Shown: positions 53,805 to 63,281 of the stretch, in pieces | Position numbering within the stretch: position 1 is the stretch's first letter | How the letters are laid out: each line of letters opens with the position of its first letter | Assembly (NCBI RefSeq): GCF_002632875.1 | Contig: NZ_NJCX01000005.1 | Span: 119,344-183,343 of the forward strand | From: Xenorhabdus kozodoii | GTDB lineage: Bacteria > Pseudomonadota > Gammaproteobacteria > Enterobacterales > Enterobacteriaceae | Length of the DNA stretch: 64,000 bases | Direction: 5' to 3' | Notes under the pieces: model-generated | Told to the model about the DNA's origin: nothing | What the model saw: only the letters and a program-made list of their open reading frames with translations | Database searches by the model: none | Program-made: the position numbers and the translations under genes

Positions 53805-53970
53805 TTTCTTTCAAGGGGTCCAGTGGGTGATCCATAGAAACCGAGCTTGGTCGACGTTCCAAGGCTTTGAAACGTTGCGAAAGCGGAATGACGGTCAATT
53901 TGATGATTGGCTGCGCCGTTACGCCCCCTCAGTCCGGGTATGGGAGCAATCTGCCTTTATGAATCGATGA
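53770..53970 (+). pseudogene. Open-frame remnant, family not recognised
   Basis: A frame open for 66 codons, overlapping the end of the ADP-ribosyltransferase gene in another frame and lacking a good start. It encodes a protein-like stretch (GVQWVIHRNRAWSTFQGF, then FDDWLRRYAPSVRVWEQ). This looks like the tail of a once longer gene, perhaps a transposase, but I do not recognise it. Confidence 0.3.
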
Positions 53971-54161
53971 TCCAATATAGAGGCAGTTTTCGCTTAAAAA
54001 GCGCATTCACCTTGCGCAAAAAATAGACGTATTTATTATTTGCAACAAGCCCCTTAAAGTCAAAACCCCCCATAAAGATAGTATTCAATTATCTGTTAAA
54101 ATCTGATTTTGGATTACCATAATGAAAAAGTTTGAAAATCATGAGGACATTTTATGTATAA

Positions 54162-55211
54162 CCGCCATTCCGTACCACATTCCTGATTTAAAAATAGTGT
54201 GATCTTGCCCCTATTTGGGGGCTTTAATACATTGGGCTGGATTGACGGTGGCCGCCAATTTTGATCTATTACTTTTATTTGCCGAAAAACGAATATGTCC
54301 ACACCAGAACCCGCCATTAAACGTCTTGATCATCTTGGTCTTATCGCCGCTTTTTGTCATGAAATCGGTTTGCCCCGCATGATTGATGCCATTATCCCAA
54401 AATATTCAGCACATATCGTCTCTCACGGCGATGCTTTTCTGGCGATGATCCTTAACGGGCTGGGGTTTCACAGCCGGACATAATGGCGGTGTTCCTCAAC
54501 GTTGGCTACTGGTGAACAGCACGGCGGCGGCAAAACGTGAAGGCCAGACTTTCAGGAAAAATACGCTTAAAGAGACAGAAAAAGAGCATAAACAGTTCGG
54601 CAAACTGGGCAAAAAGCCCTTTGCCTGCCGGGAAGATGCCTGACAGGCGCTGCATGATTTTGAGTCTCAATGCCCGTTTATCGGCATTGCATCGCCGGAA
54701 ATTCAGGCGATTACCACGTATGCGGGGCGGGGAAACCCGGCAAGGATAAACAGCCCAAACGAGTTCATTATCAATTAGCGGGTCAGGTTTATACCCGGTT
54801 AGACAATGTGAAACTGGCCAGATTGCGGGTCGGGATGTTTATTTTAGCGACCAATGAATGGGATGAAGAACAGCTTGATATGGCGGCTTTACTGGCTAAT
54901 TATAAGGCACAACAAAAGGGGGAGCGGATAGAAGCGCTGTTAATGGTAATGACATGTTGTCTCATGGTCTATGCAGCGTAAAATCCACCACGAACTGAAA
55001 CAAAGCGTACCGTTTTTCCCTGATATGAAGAACAAGCAGACACAATCGCCAACCGCCCGTTGGGTGTTCCTGATTTTCGAAGGGATCAGCACCTTTGAAT
55101 TTCAAGAACATAACATGGTGACAGGAATGCAATCTTACCACCATGAGCTTTTGAGTTTATTAGGTTCACAATATAAAGCGATTTATTCCTGAATGAGGTG
55201 CGGAATGGCGG
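54162..55211 (+). mobile_element. Degenerate IS1634-type insertion sequence
   Basis: About 1.05 kb bounded by inverted repeats: left CCGCCATTCCGTACCACATT at 54162 and right GAATGAGGTGCGGAATGGCGG ending at 55211, whose complement matches the left end with few differences. It holds a shattered transposase. Intact members carry a transposase of roughly 550 codons, so a large internal part has been lost. No target-site duplication could be recognised. Confidence 0.8.
54295..55192 (+). pseudogene. IS1634-family transposase, frameshifted and deleted
   Basis: Fragments in three frames. The N-terminus is at 54295 (RLDHLGLIAAFCHEIGLPRM, the DUF4277-type start of IS1634 transposases). A middle piece is at 54509-54760 with an in-frame TGA (CREDA-stop-QALHDFE). 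A further piece lies in another frame (LARLRVGMFILATNEWDEEQ), and the C-terminus is at 54971-55192 (RWVFLIFEGISTFEFQEH, then LLSLLGSQYKAIYS). The catalytic core is mostly deleted. Not functional. Confidence 0.82.
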
Positions 55212-55242
55212 ATGATAATTCTTTTTAGCATCAAATTTAAAA

Positions 55243-55319
55243 CTTATCCGCAAAGCGGAAATAATTGTCATAGGGCAGAACAACTTTGTAGCCAGTTAAA
55301 TCATGCCAACCAGAATTAA
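55243..55319 (+). pseudogene. btuF: Degenerate second copy of the btuF 3' end
   Basis: The stretch 55243-55275 (CTTATCCGCAAAGCGGAA and on) matches btuF 51942-51975, encoding [11 protein letters not shown] versus IRKAEIIVIG here. After an internal deletion of about 125 bp, 55275-55319 matches the btuF tail, encoding AEQLCSQLNHA then a stop versus [11 protein letters not shown] in BtuF. It therefore looks like a partly deleted, diverged duplicate of btuF. Confidence 0.75.
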
Positions 55320-55320
55320 T

Positions 55321-56505
55321 CTATTTTTTCATCCCAATACGTTTTTTCAGCACGCCATGGGCAATAATTCCACTGGTCAATCCCCAAAATGCCGAACTGA
55401 TACCCAGTAAATTGGCGCCAGATGCAGTGACAAGGAAGCAGATAATGGCCGCATCTCTGGTGTCATCATCCTTGATTGCTTGATTCAGGCTACTTGTAAA
55501 GGTGCCAAGAAGCGCTAAACCTGCCAACGTTTTTATTAATGGGACGGGAAAAGCGCTAAATAAATAAAAAATTGCCCCACCAAAAAGGCCAGCCAATAGA
55601 TAGAAAAAACCGGCGCTTACTGCGGCAAGATACCGCTTTTTCGGATCGGGATGGACATCGCTTCCCATACAAATCGCGGCCGTAATGGCGGCAATACAAA
55701 TGCTAAATCCCCCAAAAGGAGCCAGAATCATTGCCGCTAATGATGTCGAACTCAGTAATTTAGAGGTACGGGGAGGATATCCCGCCGCCTGTAAGGTAGC
55801 AATGCCCGGCGCGTTTTGTGACGCCATCGTGACGATGAAAAATGGGATACCCACGCCAATCAGTGTGGTTGCGCTAAATTGTGGCATGACAAAGTCAGGT
55901 AGGGAAAACATCACATTTTCCCCCGCAAAATTGAAATCGCCGCTGAGAATACAGATGATCAATCCCGCCGCAAGCGTCGAAATGATGGCATATAACGGAA
56001 AATAGCGACGGGTCAGTAAGTAGATGAGTAACATGATGCCACAAAGCCAAAAGTTGATTTGTAGCATTTCAAACGCCTCCAAACCGAAGCGAAGTAATAT
56101 TCCGGCAAGCATCGCCGCCGCTATTGTGTGCGGGATGTAGTTCATCAATCGGGCAAACAGTCCGGTAATACCACATATCAACATTAAGGCCGACGCGAAG
56201 ATAAACATGCCGATGGCTTCGTTAACAGAAGTGTTCGGCAAATTTGTCGCCAGTAATGCCATTCCTGGCGTCGACCAGGCCGTTAAAATGGGGGTACGAT
56301 AATAGAGTGACAAACCCATTGTTGTTATCCCCATTCCCACACCCAGCATACTTAGCCAGGCACCTATTTGCGATGGCTCGACGCCAATTGCCGTCACCGC
56401 CTGAAGAATGATGGCAACGGAACTGGCATAGCCCACCAGCACCGCAACAAATCCTGTGACAAGTGTTGCTGGTGAAAAATCCCTGAAAAATGATAGCCTA
56501 GACAT
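55321..56505 (-). CDS. benE: Benzoate/H+ symporter family transporter BenE (YdcO-like)
   Basis: An integral membrane transporter of 394 residues and about 11-12 hydrophobic segments, of the BenE family. Typical stretches are FSPATLVTGFVAVLVGYASSVA at the N-terminus and ASQNAPGIATLQAAGYPP with the FGGFSICIAAITAAICMG region. E. coli YdcO is the same family and also lies divergent to a cupin-XRE regulator (YdcN/SutR), as here. The natural substrate (benzoate-like or other small organic anion) is unproven. The stop lies 1 bp beyond the btuF remnant. Confidence 0.88.
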   Translation of the reverse strand: MSRLSFFRDFSPATLVTGFVAVLVGYASSVAIILQAVTAIGVEPSQIGAWLSMLGVGMGITTMGLSLYYRTPILTAWSTPGMALLATNLPNTSVNEAIGMFIFASALMLICGITGLFARLMNYIPHTIAAAMLAGILLRFGLEAFEMLQINFWLCGIMLLIYLLTRRYFPLYAIISTLAAGLIICILSGDFNFAGENVMFSLPDFVMPQFSATTLIGVGIPFFIVTMASQNAPGIATLQAAGYPPRTSKLLSSTSLAAMILAPFGGFSICIAAITAAICMGSDVHPDPKKRYLAAVSAGFFYLLAGLFGGAIFYLFSAFPVPLIKTLAGLALLGTFTSSLNQAIKDDDTRDAAIICFLVTASGANLLGISSAFWGLTSGIIAHGVLKKRIGMKK

Positions 56506-56520
56506 ATGATATTACCTATC

Positions 56521-56570
56521 GGACGTTATAGCGGACGACAGTGAGCGTATCATCGTCCGTTATAACGTTC
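56521..56570. promoter_or_regulatory. Long inverted repeat between benE and sutR, probable operator
   Basis: GGACGTTATAGCGGACGA (56521-56538) and TCGTCCGTTATAACGTTC (56553-56570) are complementary over about 17 positions with one or two mismatches, separated by 14 bp. Placed in the 96-bp divergent promoter region, it probably binds the adjacent XRE-cupin regulator and controls both genes. Confidence 0.7.
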
Positions 56571-56601
56571 AATCATGTAGCCATTTTTTAAGAAGACACC
56601 T

Positions 56602-57195
56602 ATGAGTGATATCACATCGAAAGTTGCCGAAAAATTTAAATTATTAAGAGCCTCTCAAGGGTTAAGTCTCAGTCAGGCGGCTAAGCTCACGGGGGTTAGC
56701 AAAGCGATGCTTGGGCAAATTGAACGCGGCCAATCAAGCCCAACGATTTCGACACTCTGGAAGATCGCAACGGGCTTTAATATTGCTTTCTCAACGTTTT
56801 TAGAAGGCGCAGCTCCCCAATCCCAACCGGTATTACATCGATTCAATACATTGCCAATCTTTGAACAAAACAACTCAGGTATGCGTGTCACGCCACTCAT
56901 TCCCTTTGATGACGAACTCTTCATTGATTTGTTCAAAATAGAATTGTTACCCGGTGCCTCAAGTGAATCCTCTCCACATGAATTCGGGGTAATCGAGCAT
57001 GTTATCGTGCTTAGTGGCGAGTTGGATCTGCGGCTTAATGACACCTGGCATAAAATCTCAGCGGGGGAATCCATGCGTTTTCATGCCAATTGCCACCATG
57101 CTTACGCTAATTCAGGCGATAAGACGGTCATTATCCATAACCTTATTCACTATCCCCATAATGAATTAAAAGATAACCCCCTACAGTATAAATAA
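56602..57195 (+). CDS. sutR: XRE-cupin transcriptional regulator (SutR/YdcN-like)
   Basis: A 197-residue regulator: N-terminal XRE helix-turn-helix (residues 8-62: LSLSQAAKLTGVSKAMLGQIERGQSSPTISTL region) and a C-terminal cupin sensor domain (about 105-180, with VIEHVIVLSGELDL and FHANCHHAYAN). The arrangement divergent to a BenE transporter is the same as E. coli ydcN (sutR)-ydcO. It should regulate benE and perhaps the downstream EamA exporter in response to a small ligand. Confidence 0.85.
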   Translation: MSDITSKVAEKFKLLRASQGLSLSQAAKLTGVSKAMLGQIERGQSSPTISTLWKIATGFNIAFSTFLEGAAPQSQPVLHRFNTLPIFEQNNSGMRVTPLIPFDDELFIDLFKIELLPGASSESSPHEFGVIEHVIVLSGELDLRLNDTWHKISAGESMRFHANCHHAYANSGDKTVIIHNLIHYPHNELKDNPLQYK

Positions 57196-57247
57196 AATAT
57201 TTTAACGCTTTGTTACGCTTACTTTTTTATTGGGATAATTTCAGGAT

Positions 57248-58153
57248 ATGAATAACGCGTTTTATCAACGGGCTGAATGCTATGCGCTCACGGCCGCCAT
57301 GCTGAATGGCACTATCGGCATATTCACCCATTTCGGCCTAAATTCAGGGATCAGCCACCATCAAGTTGCCTTCTGGAAATGCTTTATTGCTTTTCTGATA
57401 CTGTTAATCTATTGCCTGCTAAGGCCTGCTGAACGACGGACATTTTTTGCGTTACGGCATAAAAGCCTACAATTTGCCATCCTCGCTTTCTTTGGGATTT
57501 TTTGCCTCTATTTCTTCGAAACCTGGGCATTTAAGGAAGCCTCCGTTCCGCTGGTGTCTTTTTTGACCTATGCCGCGGGCGGCATTACCCTCCTCCTCTC
57601 TTCGCTGTTTTTGGGCGAAAAGATGGGCATCAACAAATGCCTGTCATTTGTACTCATCCTCGTGGGCGTTTACTGCCTGTTTAATTTCGCGGAACAGATC
57701 GACAGTAGCCCTATCGGTATCGTGCTCGCACTATTGGGTGGTCTGGGATATGCCCTGTTTATCTTTTTCTCAAAACTCATGAACATCGGCAGTGGAATTT
57801 CTGTCCTTGTCTGGTTATTTGGCTTTGGCACGGTTTACCTTGCTGTTCCTGCCATATTGGAAGGGTTACAGATCCCTTCTGGCATCGCGTTACTCACCAT
57901 TTTGGGACTGGTGCTGCTGCCCTCTATTGGTGGCTTTTACCTTACGACCAAAGCGGTAGAAAAAGGGGAGGCAAGTAGCGTGCAAATTACTGAAACCAGT
58001 GAGCCACTATTTTCGACGTTATTTGCATTTCTGATTATCGGAGAAACCTTAGGATGGTTGGGTACACTGGGGGCATTTTTCATTATGTCTGGTTTGGTAT
58101 TCAGCATTGTCAAAAAGCCTCACCAGCCACAATTTATTTCGTCGGAAAGATAA
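57248..58153 (+). CDS. EamA/DMT-superfamily transporter
   Basis: A 301-residue membrane protein with ten hydrophobic segments in two repeats, as in EamA-type drug/metabolite transporters. The second repeat carries the characteristic ETSEPLFSTLFAFLIIGE near residue 248, and the first has LTYAAGGITLLLSSLFLGE near residue 107. It follows sutR by 52 bp on the same strand, so it is probably co-transcribed. Likely exports or imports a small metabolite; the substrate is unknown. Confidence 0.85.
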   Translation: MNNAFYQRAECYALTAAMLNGTIGIFTHFGLNSGISHHQVAFWKCFIAFLILLIYCLLRPAERRTFFALRHKSLQFAILAFFGIFCLYFFETWAFKEASVPLVSFLTYAAGGITLLLSSLFLGEKMGINKCLSFVLILVGVYCLFNFAEQIDSSPIGIVLALLGGLGYALFIFFSKLMNIGSGISVLVWLFGFGTVYLAVPAILEGLQIPSGIALLTILGLVLLPSIGGFYLTTKAVEKGEASSVQITETSEPLFSTLFAFLIIGETLGWLGTLGAFFIMSGLVFSIVKKPHQPQFISSER

Positions 58154-58159
58154 AAAAAC

Positions 58160-58183
58160 AGCCTCCCTTCCAAGCAGGAGGCT
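58160..58183. terminator. Bidirectional terminator between EamA gene and erpA
   Basis: AGCCTCC / GGAGGCT, 7-bp stem with a 10-nt loop. On the minus strand it is followed by TGTTTTTTTATC, a strong T-tract serving erpA. On the plus strand it ends the EamA transcript without a clear T-tract. Confidence 0.82.
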
Positions 58184-58209
58184 ATTAATTGCCATTGTGG
58201 TTTTTTCAA

Positions 58210-58554
58210 TCAGACACTGAAAGAAGAGCCACAGCCACACGTCGTTTTTGCATTCGGATTGGAAACAATAAAACGGGAGCCTTCCAACCCTTCCGTATAA
58301 TCCACACAAGCGCCTACCAAATATTGCAGGCTCATTGGGTCAACAACCAATTCAACCCCTTGTTTCTGGATCGTCATATCACCCTCGTTAATTTGGTCAT
58401 CGAAAGTGAAACCATACTGGAAGCCGCTACAACCACCGCCTGTAATATAAACCCGCAGGCGCAAATTCGGGTTATCTTCATCAGCTACCAACACCTTAAC
58501 CTTATTGGCGGCGGCATCAGTAAACTGCAAAGGCAATGCAACATCATCGCTCAT
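58210..58554 (-). CDS. erpA: Iron-sulfur cluster insertion protein ErpA
   Basis: A-type carrier that delivers Fe-S clusters to apoproteins, including those of isoprenoid synthesis. The 114-residue protein has the three conserved cysteines: one in [11 protein letters not shown] (about residue 42) and two in TTCGCGSSF (about residues 106 and 108). Length equals E. coli (114). GGAG precedes the ATG. Monocistronic, divergent from hemL; clcA, which separates the two in E. coli, is absent. Confidence 0.97.
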   Translation of the reverse strand: MSDDVALPLQFTDAAANKVKVLVADEDNPNLRLRVYITGGGCSGFQYGFTFDDQINEGDMTIQKQGVELVVDPMSLQYLVGACVDYTEGLEGSRFIVSNPNAKTTCGCGSSFSV

Positions 58555-58775
58555 ATTTTTACTCCAGTCCGGGGTTCCGGTAATAATACTCGGAAAGTCA
58601 TTTTATGCTTTCTGATTAGTTAGCCGGGATTATCCAATACCTGACTGATTCGTTCAAGTTTTGTCACCTGAATGCAGTAACTCAAAAGATGAAGGGCATA
58701 GGATGATTTGGCTTCCCTATTGGGGTATTTTAGAATGCTTTCCTATATCCCGTGATCTTTCAGGAGCTTTTATTC

Positions 58776-60059
58776 ATGAGCCAGTCCGAAATGCTTTACT
58801 CTCAGGCCAAACAGGTGATCCCTGGTGGCGTCAATTCACCTGTACGTGCTTTTAACGGTGTGGGTGGGACACCGGTTTTTATTCAACGTGCTGATGGCGC
58901 TTATCTTTATGATGTTGATGGCAATGCTTATATCGATTATGTCGGTTCATGGGGACCCATGGTTCTCGGACATAATCACCCGGCTATCCGTAACGCCGTT
59001 ATTGAGGCCGCAGAGCGGGGCTTAAGTTTTGGTGCGCCAACCGCAGCCGAAGTCGAAATGGCAAAACAGGTCACTGAACTGGTGCCTTCCATGGATATGG
59101 TTCGTATGGTGAACTCAGGTACAGAAGCCACAATGAGCGCCATTCGCCTGGCGCGTGGTTATACCCAGCGTGACAAAATCATTAAATTCGAAGGTTGCTA
59201 CCACGGCCATGCCGATTGTTTGCTGGTCAAAGCCGGATCGGGTGCCCTGACTATTGGTCAGCCAAACTCACCCGGCGTTCCCGCTGATTTTGCTAAACAT
59301 ACCCTGACGTGTGTTTACAATGACCTAGATTCTGTTCGTGAAGCCTTCGAAAAATATCCAGAAGAAATTGCCTGTATTATTGTCGAACCCGTCGCGGGAA
59401 ATATGAACTGCATTCCACCGCAGCCTGAATTCCTGCCGGGGTTGCGTAAATTATGTGATGAATTTGGTGCCCTGCTCATTATTGATGAAGTGATGACCGG
59501 TTTTCGTGTTGCACTGGGTGGCGCACAAGCGTATTACGGTGTTAAGCCAGATTTGACCTCCCTTGGCAAAATCATCGGTGGCGGTATGCCTGTCGGGGCT
59601 TTTGGTGGCCGTCTGGAAATTATGGAAAAACTGGCGCCAACCGGGCCTGTTTATCAGGCGGGAACCCTTTCCGGTAACCCGATCGCGATGGCTGCCGGGC
59701 TTGCTTGCCTAAAAGAAGTCGCGCAAGCGGGTGTGCACCAACGCTTGAGCGAATTGACCGACATGCTGGCAGTGGGTTTAAAAAAGGCGGCATCAGAAGC
59801 CAATATTCCTCTGGTCGTTAACCACGTTGGCGGTATGTTCGGTCTCTTTTTTACTGATGCACAAAGCGTTACCTGTTATCAGGATGTCATGAACTGCGAT
59901 GTAGAACGTTTCAAACAATTCTTCCACCTGATGCTGGAGGAAGGTATCTATCTGGCGCCTTCGGCATTTGAAGCGGGCTTTATGTCCATCGCCCATTCAG
60001 ATGAAGATATCCAGCGCACTGTTGATGCGGCAGCACGCTGTTTTGCAAAACTAAACTAA
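58776..60059 (+). CDS. hemL: Glutamate-1-semialdehyde 2,1-aminomutase
   Basis: PLP enzyme making 5-aminolevulinate for haem synthesis. Start ATG 58776 ([13 protein letters not shown]) with AGGAG ten bases upstream, giving 427 residues (E. coli 426); an in-frame ATG eight codons earlier lacks such a site. Signatures include [35 protein letters not shown], the [13 protein letters not shown] aspartate loop and the PLP lysine in [18 protein letters not shown]. The neighbour relationship hemL-erpA is conserved with E. coli. Confidence 0.98.
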   Translation: MSQSEMLYSQAKQVIPGGVNSPVRAFNGVGGTPVFIQRADGAYLYDVDGNAYIDYVGSWGPMVLGHNHPAIRNAVIEAAERGLSFGAPTAAEVEMAKQVTELVPSMDMVRMVNSGTEATMSAIRLARGYTQRDKIIKFEGCYHGHADCLLVKAGSGALTIGQPNSPGVPADFAKHTLTCVYNDLDSVREAFEKYPEEIACIIVEPVAGNMNCIPPQPEFLPGLRKLCDEFGALLIIDEVMTGFRVALGGAQAYYGVKPDLTSLGKIIGGGMPVGAFGGRLEIMEKLAPTGPVYQAGTLSGNPIAMAAGLACLKEVAQAGVHQRLSELTDMLAVGLKKAASEANIPLVVNHVGGMFGLFFTDAQSVTCYQDVMNCDVERFKQFFHLMLEEGIYLAPSAFEAGFMSIAHSDEDIQRTVDAAARCFAKLN

Positions 60060-60079
60060 AATATTTTCCTACTCACATT

Positions 60080-60116
60080 CCAGACGCCACTCTTTTCCAT
60101 GATCCGTGGCGTCTGG
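60080..60116 (+). terminator. Hairpin terminator of hemL
   Basis: CCAGACGCCAC / GTGGCGTCTGG, 11-bp perfect stem with a 15-nt loop, about 20 bp after the hemL stop. Downstream T content is modest (ATAACTATTTA). Confidence 0.7.
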
Positions 60117-60149
60117 ATAACTATTTACACCAAAGCCCGTATTGCCTGA

Positions 60150-60272
60150 TCAGTTTCTGGCGATAAGACCCAAGGTGATACGTATCCGGTAGGGATTGCT
60201 TATGCGAACCGTCCTAATGACGATTGGCGCAGAGCTATTTTTGATAATAACGGTAAGGATATTTCAAAATGA
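60150..60272 (+). pseudogene. C-terminal fragment of an upstream gene, probably a DUF2931 paralogue
   Basis: A 40-codon open tail encoding SVSGDKTQGDTYPVG to FDNNGKDISK, with no start. Its first 19 bases (TCAGTTTCTGGCGATAAGA) are identical to a stretch inside the following DUF2931 gene (SVSGDK, about 60881-60899), so it may be the remaining 3' end of a tandem paralogue. Its TGA overlaps the ATG of the next gene as ATGA, a normal operon junction. Confidence 0.5.
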
Positions 60273-61004
60273 GGAGAAAAATATTAATTTTATTCATTAT
60301 TAATAGGACATATCCTGCTGATACTAGGGGGATTGGCTTATATATACATTACAGAGCTTGCTAAGGCGTTTGGGTATTCAGAAAACCGTGTAGTGAATTA
60401 TAAGCCGATTGTACGTCACAGTGAGCCACTTCCCTATAACAGGTGGGAGTTTAACTTCGTTACGCCGAAATTTTTTTACGCCAGCATCAGCTTTGTCCAA
60501 TTTTGGGATGAAGATGACTATGTCGTACAAAAATTTATGCCTGATGGTGCTGATTCAGATTTTAGTAGCATAGACAGATGGGATAAAAAAGCAGGAGGAA
60601 TAGGAGGTGTTGTCAAAAATCACGGTGAAGCCCTACCTCAGTCATTATTGGTTTGTTGGGATTCGGTGATCGATAAAAAAACCTATCAGACAAAATTTAT
60701 TTTTACGCCAGATGTCAGAAAATTGATGAGAGAACCTTCTGCCGGGCACTTGATTAAAGATCGCATATTCTATCGTGATACGCTATTTATTGGCCTGGCT
60801 CCAGGTGGAACTGCCAAAGCTTGGTTACGGGGTTATAGTAAAAATAACGGCAATAATATGTTGGTCTCTACAGGTGAATCAGTTTCTGGCGATAAGATGA
60901 CTGTATGCCAGGATAAAACAAAGCATCCTGATGGCTATGGTGAATATTCTGAGGAAATAAAATCCTTTATCAAGGGGAAAGAATACCCTTATGGGGAATG
61001 GTAA
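60269..61004 (+). pseudogene. DUF2931 family protein, frameshifted at the N-terminus
   Basis: The natural start appears to be ATG 60269 (MRRKILILFII), with AAGGAT upstream and a 4-base overlap with the preceding tail. After about 11 codons the frame breaks near 60300-60304. Removing one A there would continue as GHILLILGGLAYIYITELAKAFGY, giving an intact N-terminal membrane helix and then the 223-residue body. The body has the DUF2931 features LPQSLLVCWDSVIDKKTYQTKF and LAPGGTAKAWLRGY. An in-frame TTG at 60333 could still start a version lacking most of the helix. Such proteins often lie near type VI loci, as here. Function unknown. Confidence 0.65.
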
Positions 61005-61479
61005 TGTGAGGATGTTTTGGTCATGCATTCAATCCGTTGATCGCGGTTAAATTAAGTCAATGCTCATGTGTTTATTTTTTATTAAAAAATAATATCCTAT
61101 TTTTTGAGTTATTTAATTTCTTTTAAAATAAACTTGACCGTTATGACATTTTTATATCTAAATGACTTACTGCCATGATCACGCTTTACGAGAGTGTCGG
61201 TTATTGTTTTTTAATTCAGAAAAACCCCTAAAAATTAGCAAACAAGGATTTTTTACCAAATGCAAAAAATACTTCACCAGACATTCCCTATTTTTATCTA
61301 AATTTCTGCCCAAATACGATTAACATCCCGATATCCTGCCAAAACCAGACGAAAATTGAATCTAATTGGTTAATTAATTTTACCTATAACTATGTACAAT
61401 AAACCACCTTAACTGACTGAATGCCCGTTTTCATTCAGCACAAAACGAACCCTAATAGATAAAACATAAATTAAATAGA
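61005..61479. other. AT-rich region upstream of the type VI secretion genes
   Basis: 475 bp with no gene recognised on either strand, strongly AT-rich in contrast to the GC-richer tssF that follows. It likely carries the T6SS promoter. No sigma-54 -24/-12 element was identified with confidence. Confidence 0.5.
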
Positions 61480-63237
61480 ATGAACAACAATAAAGAATCT
61501 TTGTACCTGCAAGAACGTGCCTACCTGCGGTTACTGGCGCAGCGCGTGGCGAAAGATTCGCCGCACCTGGCCGATTTTCTGGCCGAATCCCATGACCCCG
61601 ATATTCAACGCGTCTTCGAAGCCTTTGCCTTCTTAATTGCCAAACTACGGCATAAACTGGAGGATGATTTCCCCGAAATTATCCACGGCATTCTCTCACG
61701 CATCTGGCCGTTGGCTCTGTGCCCGATCCCGCCCACCACCATCATGCAGTTTGCCCCCATTAAGGGCGAGCACCAGGGCACTGCCGATATTCCGCTCGGC
61801 ACCGCCGTATCGGCCAACCTTAACGGGCAATTACTCACCTTTCAAACCGGCCGCCCCCTGCATATTGAGCCGTTGAACGTGCAACAGCGCACGGTGAAAA
61901 AAACCGGCACCCACAGTGAAATTATCCTGACACTGTGCCAAACCGGCACGGCATCTTCGGTCTGGCAAAGTGGCTCGCTGACGTTCTTCCTCGGCACCGA
62001 CACGGAGCGCGCCGCCCAGCTCAGCCTGTGGCTGGATCAGCACATTTGTGATGTCAGCCTGAACACACAGGGCGAGCGGCGAAAACTCAGCGGTTTCCCT
62101 TATGGCTGGCATAGCCTGCTTGACGAACCGCTGCTGCCCGCCGCCAAAAGTCCCTATTCCGGCCTGCAACCACTGCTCGAATATTATGCGTTGCCGGCGC
62201 TTTATCACTTCGTCACATTGGATATCCGTAGTCACTGTGCGCAAGTCCCGCTCAATGACGATGGCACGTTTGAGCTGGTTTTTCGGTTCGAGGGCGAACT
62301 GCCGCTGGATGATGTCGAGGATGCGTTTTTGCTGGGCTGCGTACCGGCCATTCATCTGGAAAACCAGACCAGCCCGCCCCTCCGGCTGGAGGCCGGTCAT
62401 CACCGCTACCCGCTGCCACTGGGGGAGTCGGTGGGCTTGTACCGGCTGCGGGAAGTGAAGGTGGTGCAACAGCCCGATGACCATGAGCAACGGGGCACGC
62501 CCTGTCGTTGGCTGCCGATTGAACAGTTTACGCCTGCCGCGCATTTTCTGGGGGATGACCCGCAACCCGCCACGTTTTACTACCAGCCCCAGACTGAGAC
62601 TGATTTTCTGGGCAGGCGACAGCACCGGCTGGGCTTTTTTGATTTGACCGGCAATCCGGCAAACCATCTGCCGGATATGGCGGTCTCGTGCGATTTCACC
62701 GGCTACCATAAACAGGCGCTGGCACTGGGGGAAAACACCCTCACCGTGACGCAGGAAAGCGCGCCGGCGCACCTTAGTGCCCGGAATATCACCCCGGTGG
62801 CGACCGATTACCCGCCGCTATTACAGGAAAATAACGGCTGGCCGCTGCTGGCCGGCCTCTCCAGCCCGCCGATGATGTTATTCGCCACCGACGGCCTGAA
62901 ACAGTTTCTGCGCCTGTTTGACCGGCATACCGACACCAACCGCCCGCTGAGCCGCCAGTTCCAGCAACATATTGACGGCATTGTGCAGGTCAAAGAGCGC
63001 CTGACTGACCGCTTAAGGCATGGACAACCGGTTCGTGGGTATGTGCTGTCGCTCACCTTAAACCCCGATTGTTATCGCACCCCCGGCGAGATGTATCGCT
63101 TCTGCCGGCTCCTCAACCAGGCGATGGCTTGCTTTATCAGCCAGTCCACGTTTGTCATGCTGGAAATCTTTACCCCAGACAGTCACAAGGCGCTGTGGGA
63201 GTTCTGGCATGTCGACGGGCTGCGCCCGGCCATGTAG
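61480..63237 (+). CDS. tssF: Type VI secretion baseplate protein TssF
   Basis: A baseplate wedge component of the contractile type VI machine, which forms a TssK/TssE/TssF/TssG complex in the cytoplasm. The 585-residue protein matches the TssF (VasA, COG3519) family: LYLQERAYLRLLAQRVAKD, then FLAESHDPDIQRVFEAFAFL, and DFPEIIHGILSRIWPLALCP, with the C-terminal FCRLLNQAMACFISQSTFVMLEIF. Length is typical. Base composition is clearly richer in G and C than upstream genes. No strong ribosome-binding site precedes the ATG. vgrG follows after 44 bp, whereas tssG usually follows tssF. Confidence 0.94.
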   Translation: MNNNKESLYLQERAYLRLLAQRVAKDSPHLADFLAESHDPDIQRVFEAFAFLIAKLRHKLEDDFPEIIHGILSRIWPLALCPIPPTTIMQFAPIKGEHQGTADIPLGTAVSANLNGQLLTFQTGRPLHIEPLNVQQRTVKKTGTHSEIILTLCQTGTASSVWQSGSLTFFLGTDTERAAQLSLWLDQHICDVSLNTQGERRKLSGFPYGWHSLLDEPLLPAAKSPYSGLQPLLEYYALPALYHFVTLDIRSHCAQVPLNDDGTFELVFRFEGELPLDDVEDAFLLGCVPAIHLENQTSPPLRLEAGHHRYPLPLGESVGLYRLREVKVVQQPDDHEQRGTPCRWLPIEQFTPAAHFLGDDPQPATFYYQPQTETDFLGRRQHRLGFFDLTGNPANHLPDMAVSCDFTGYHKQALALGENTLTVTQESAPAHLSARNITPVATDYPPLLQENNGWPLLAGLSSPPMMLFATDGLKQFLRLFDRHTDTNRPLSRQFQQHIDGIVQVKERLTDRLRHGQPVRGYVLSLTLNPDCYRTPGEMYRFCRLLNQAMACFISQSTFVMLEIFTPDSHKALWEFWHVDGLRPAM

Positions 63238-63281
63238 TGGATTAAAGGCACCGATGCGATAAACCATAAGGAAAAATCAAC

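Noticed and set aside
60333..61004. DUF2931 gene starting intact at TTG 60333
   Set aside because: A better ATG with ribosome-binding site and ATGA overlap lies upstream, and the broken frame reconstructs a full membrane helix, so I treat it as frameshifted.
61831..62772. 313-codon frame antisense to tssF
   Set aside because: Long antisense frame expected in GC-richer coding DNA; tssF is the recognised gene.
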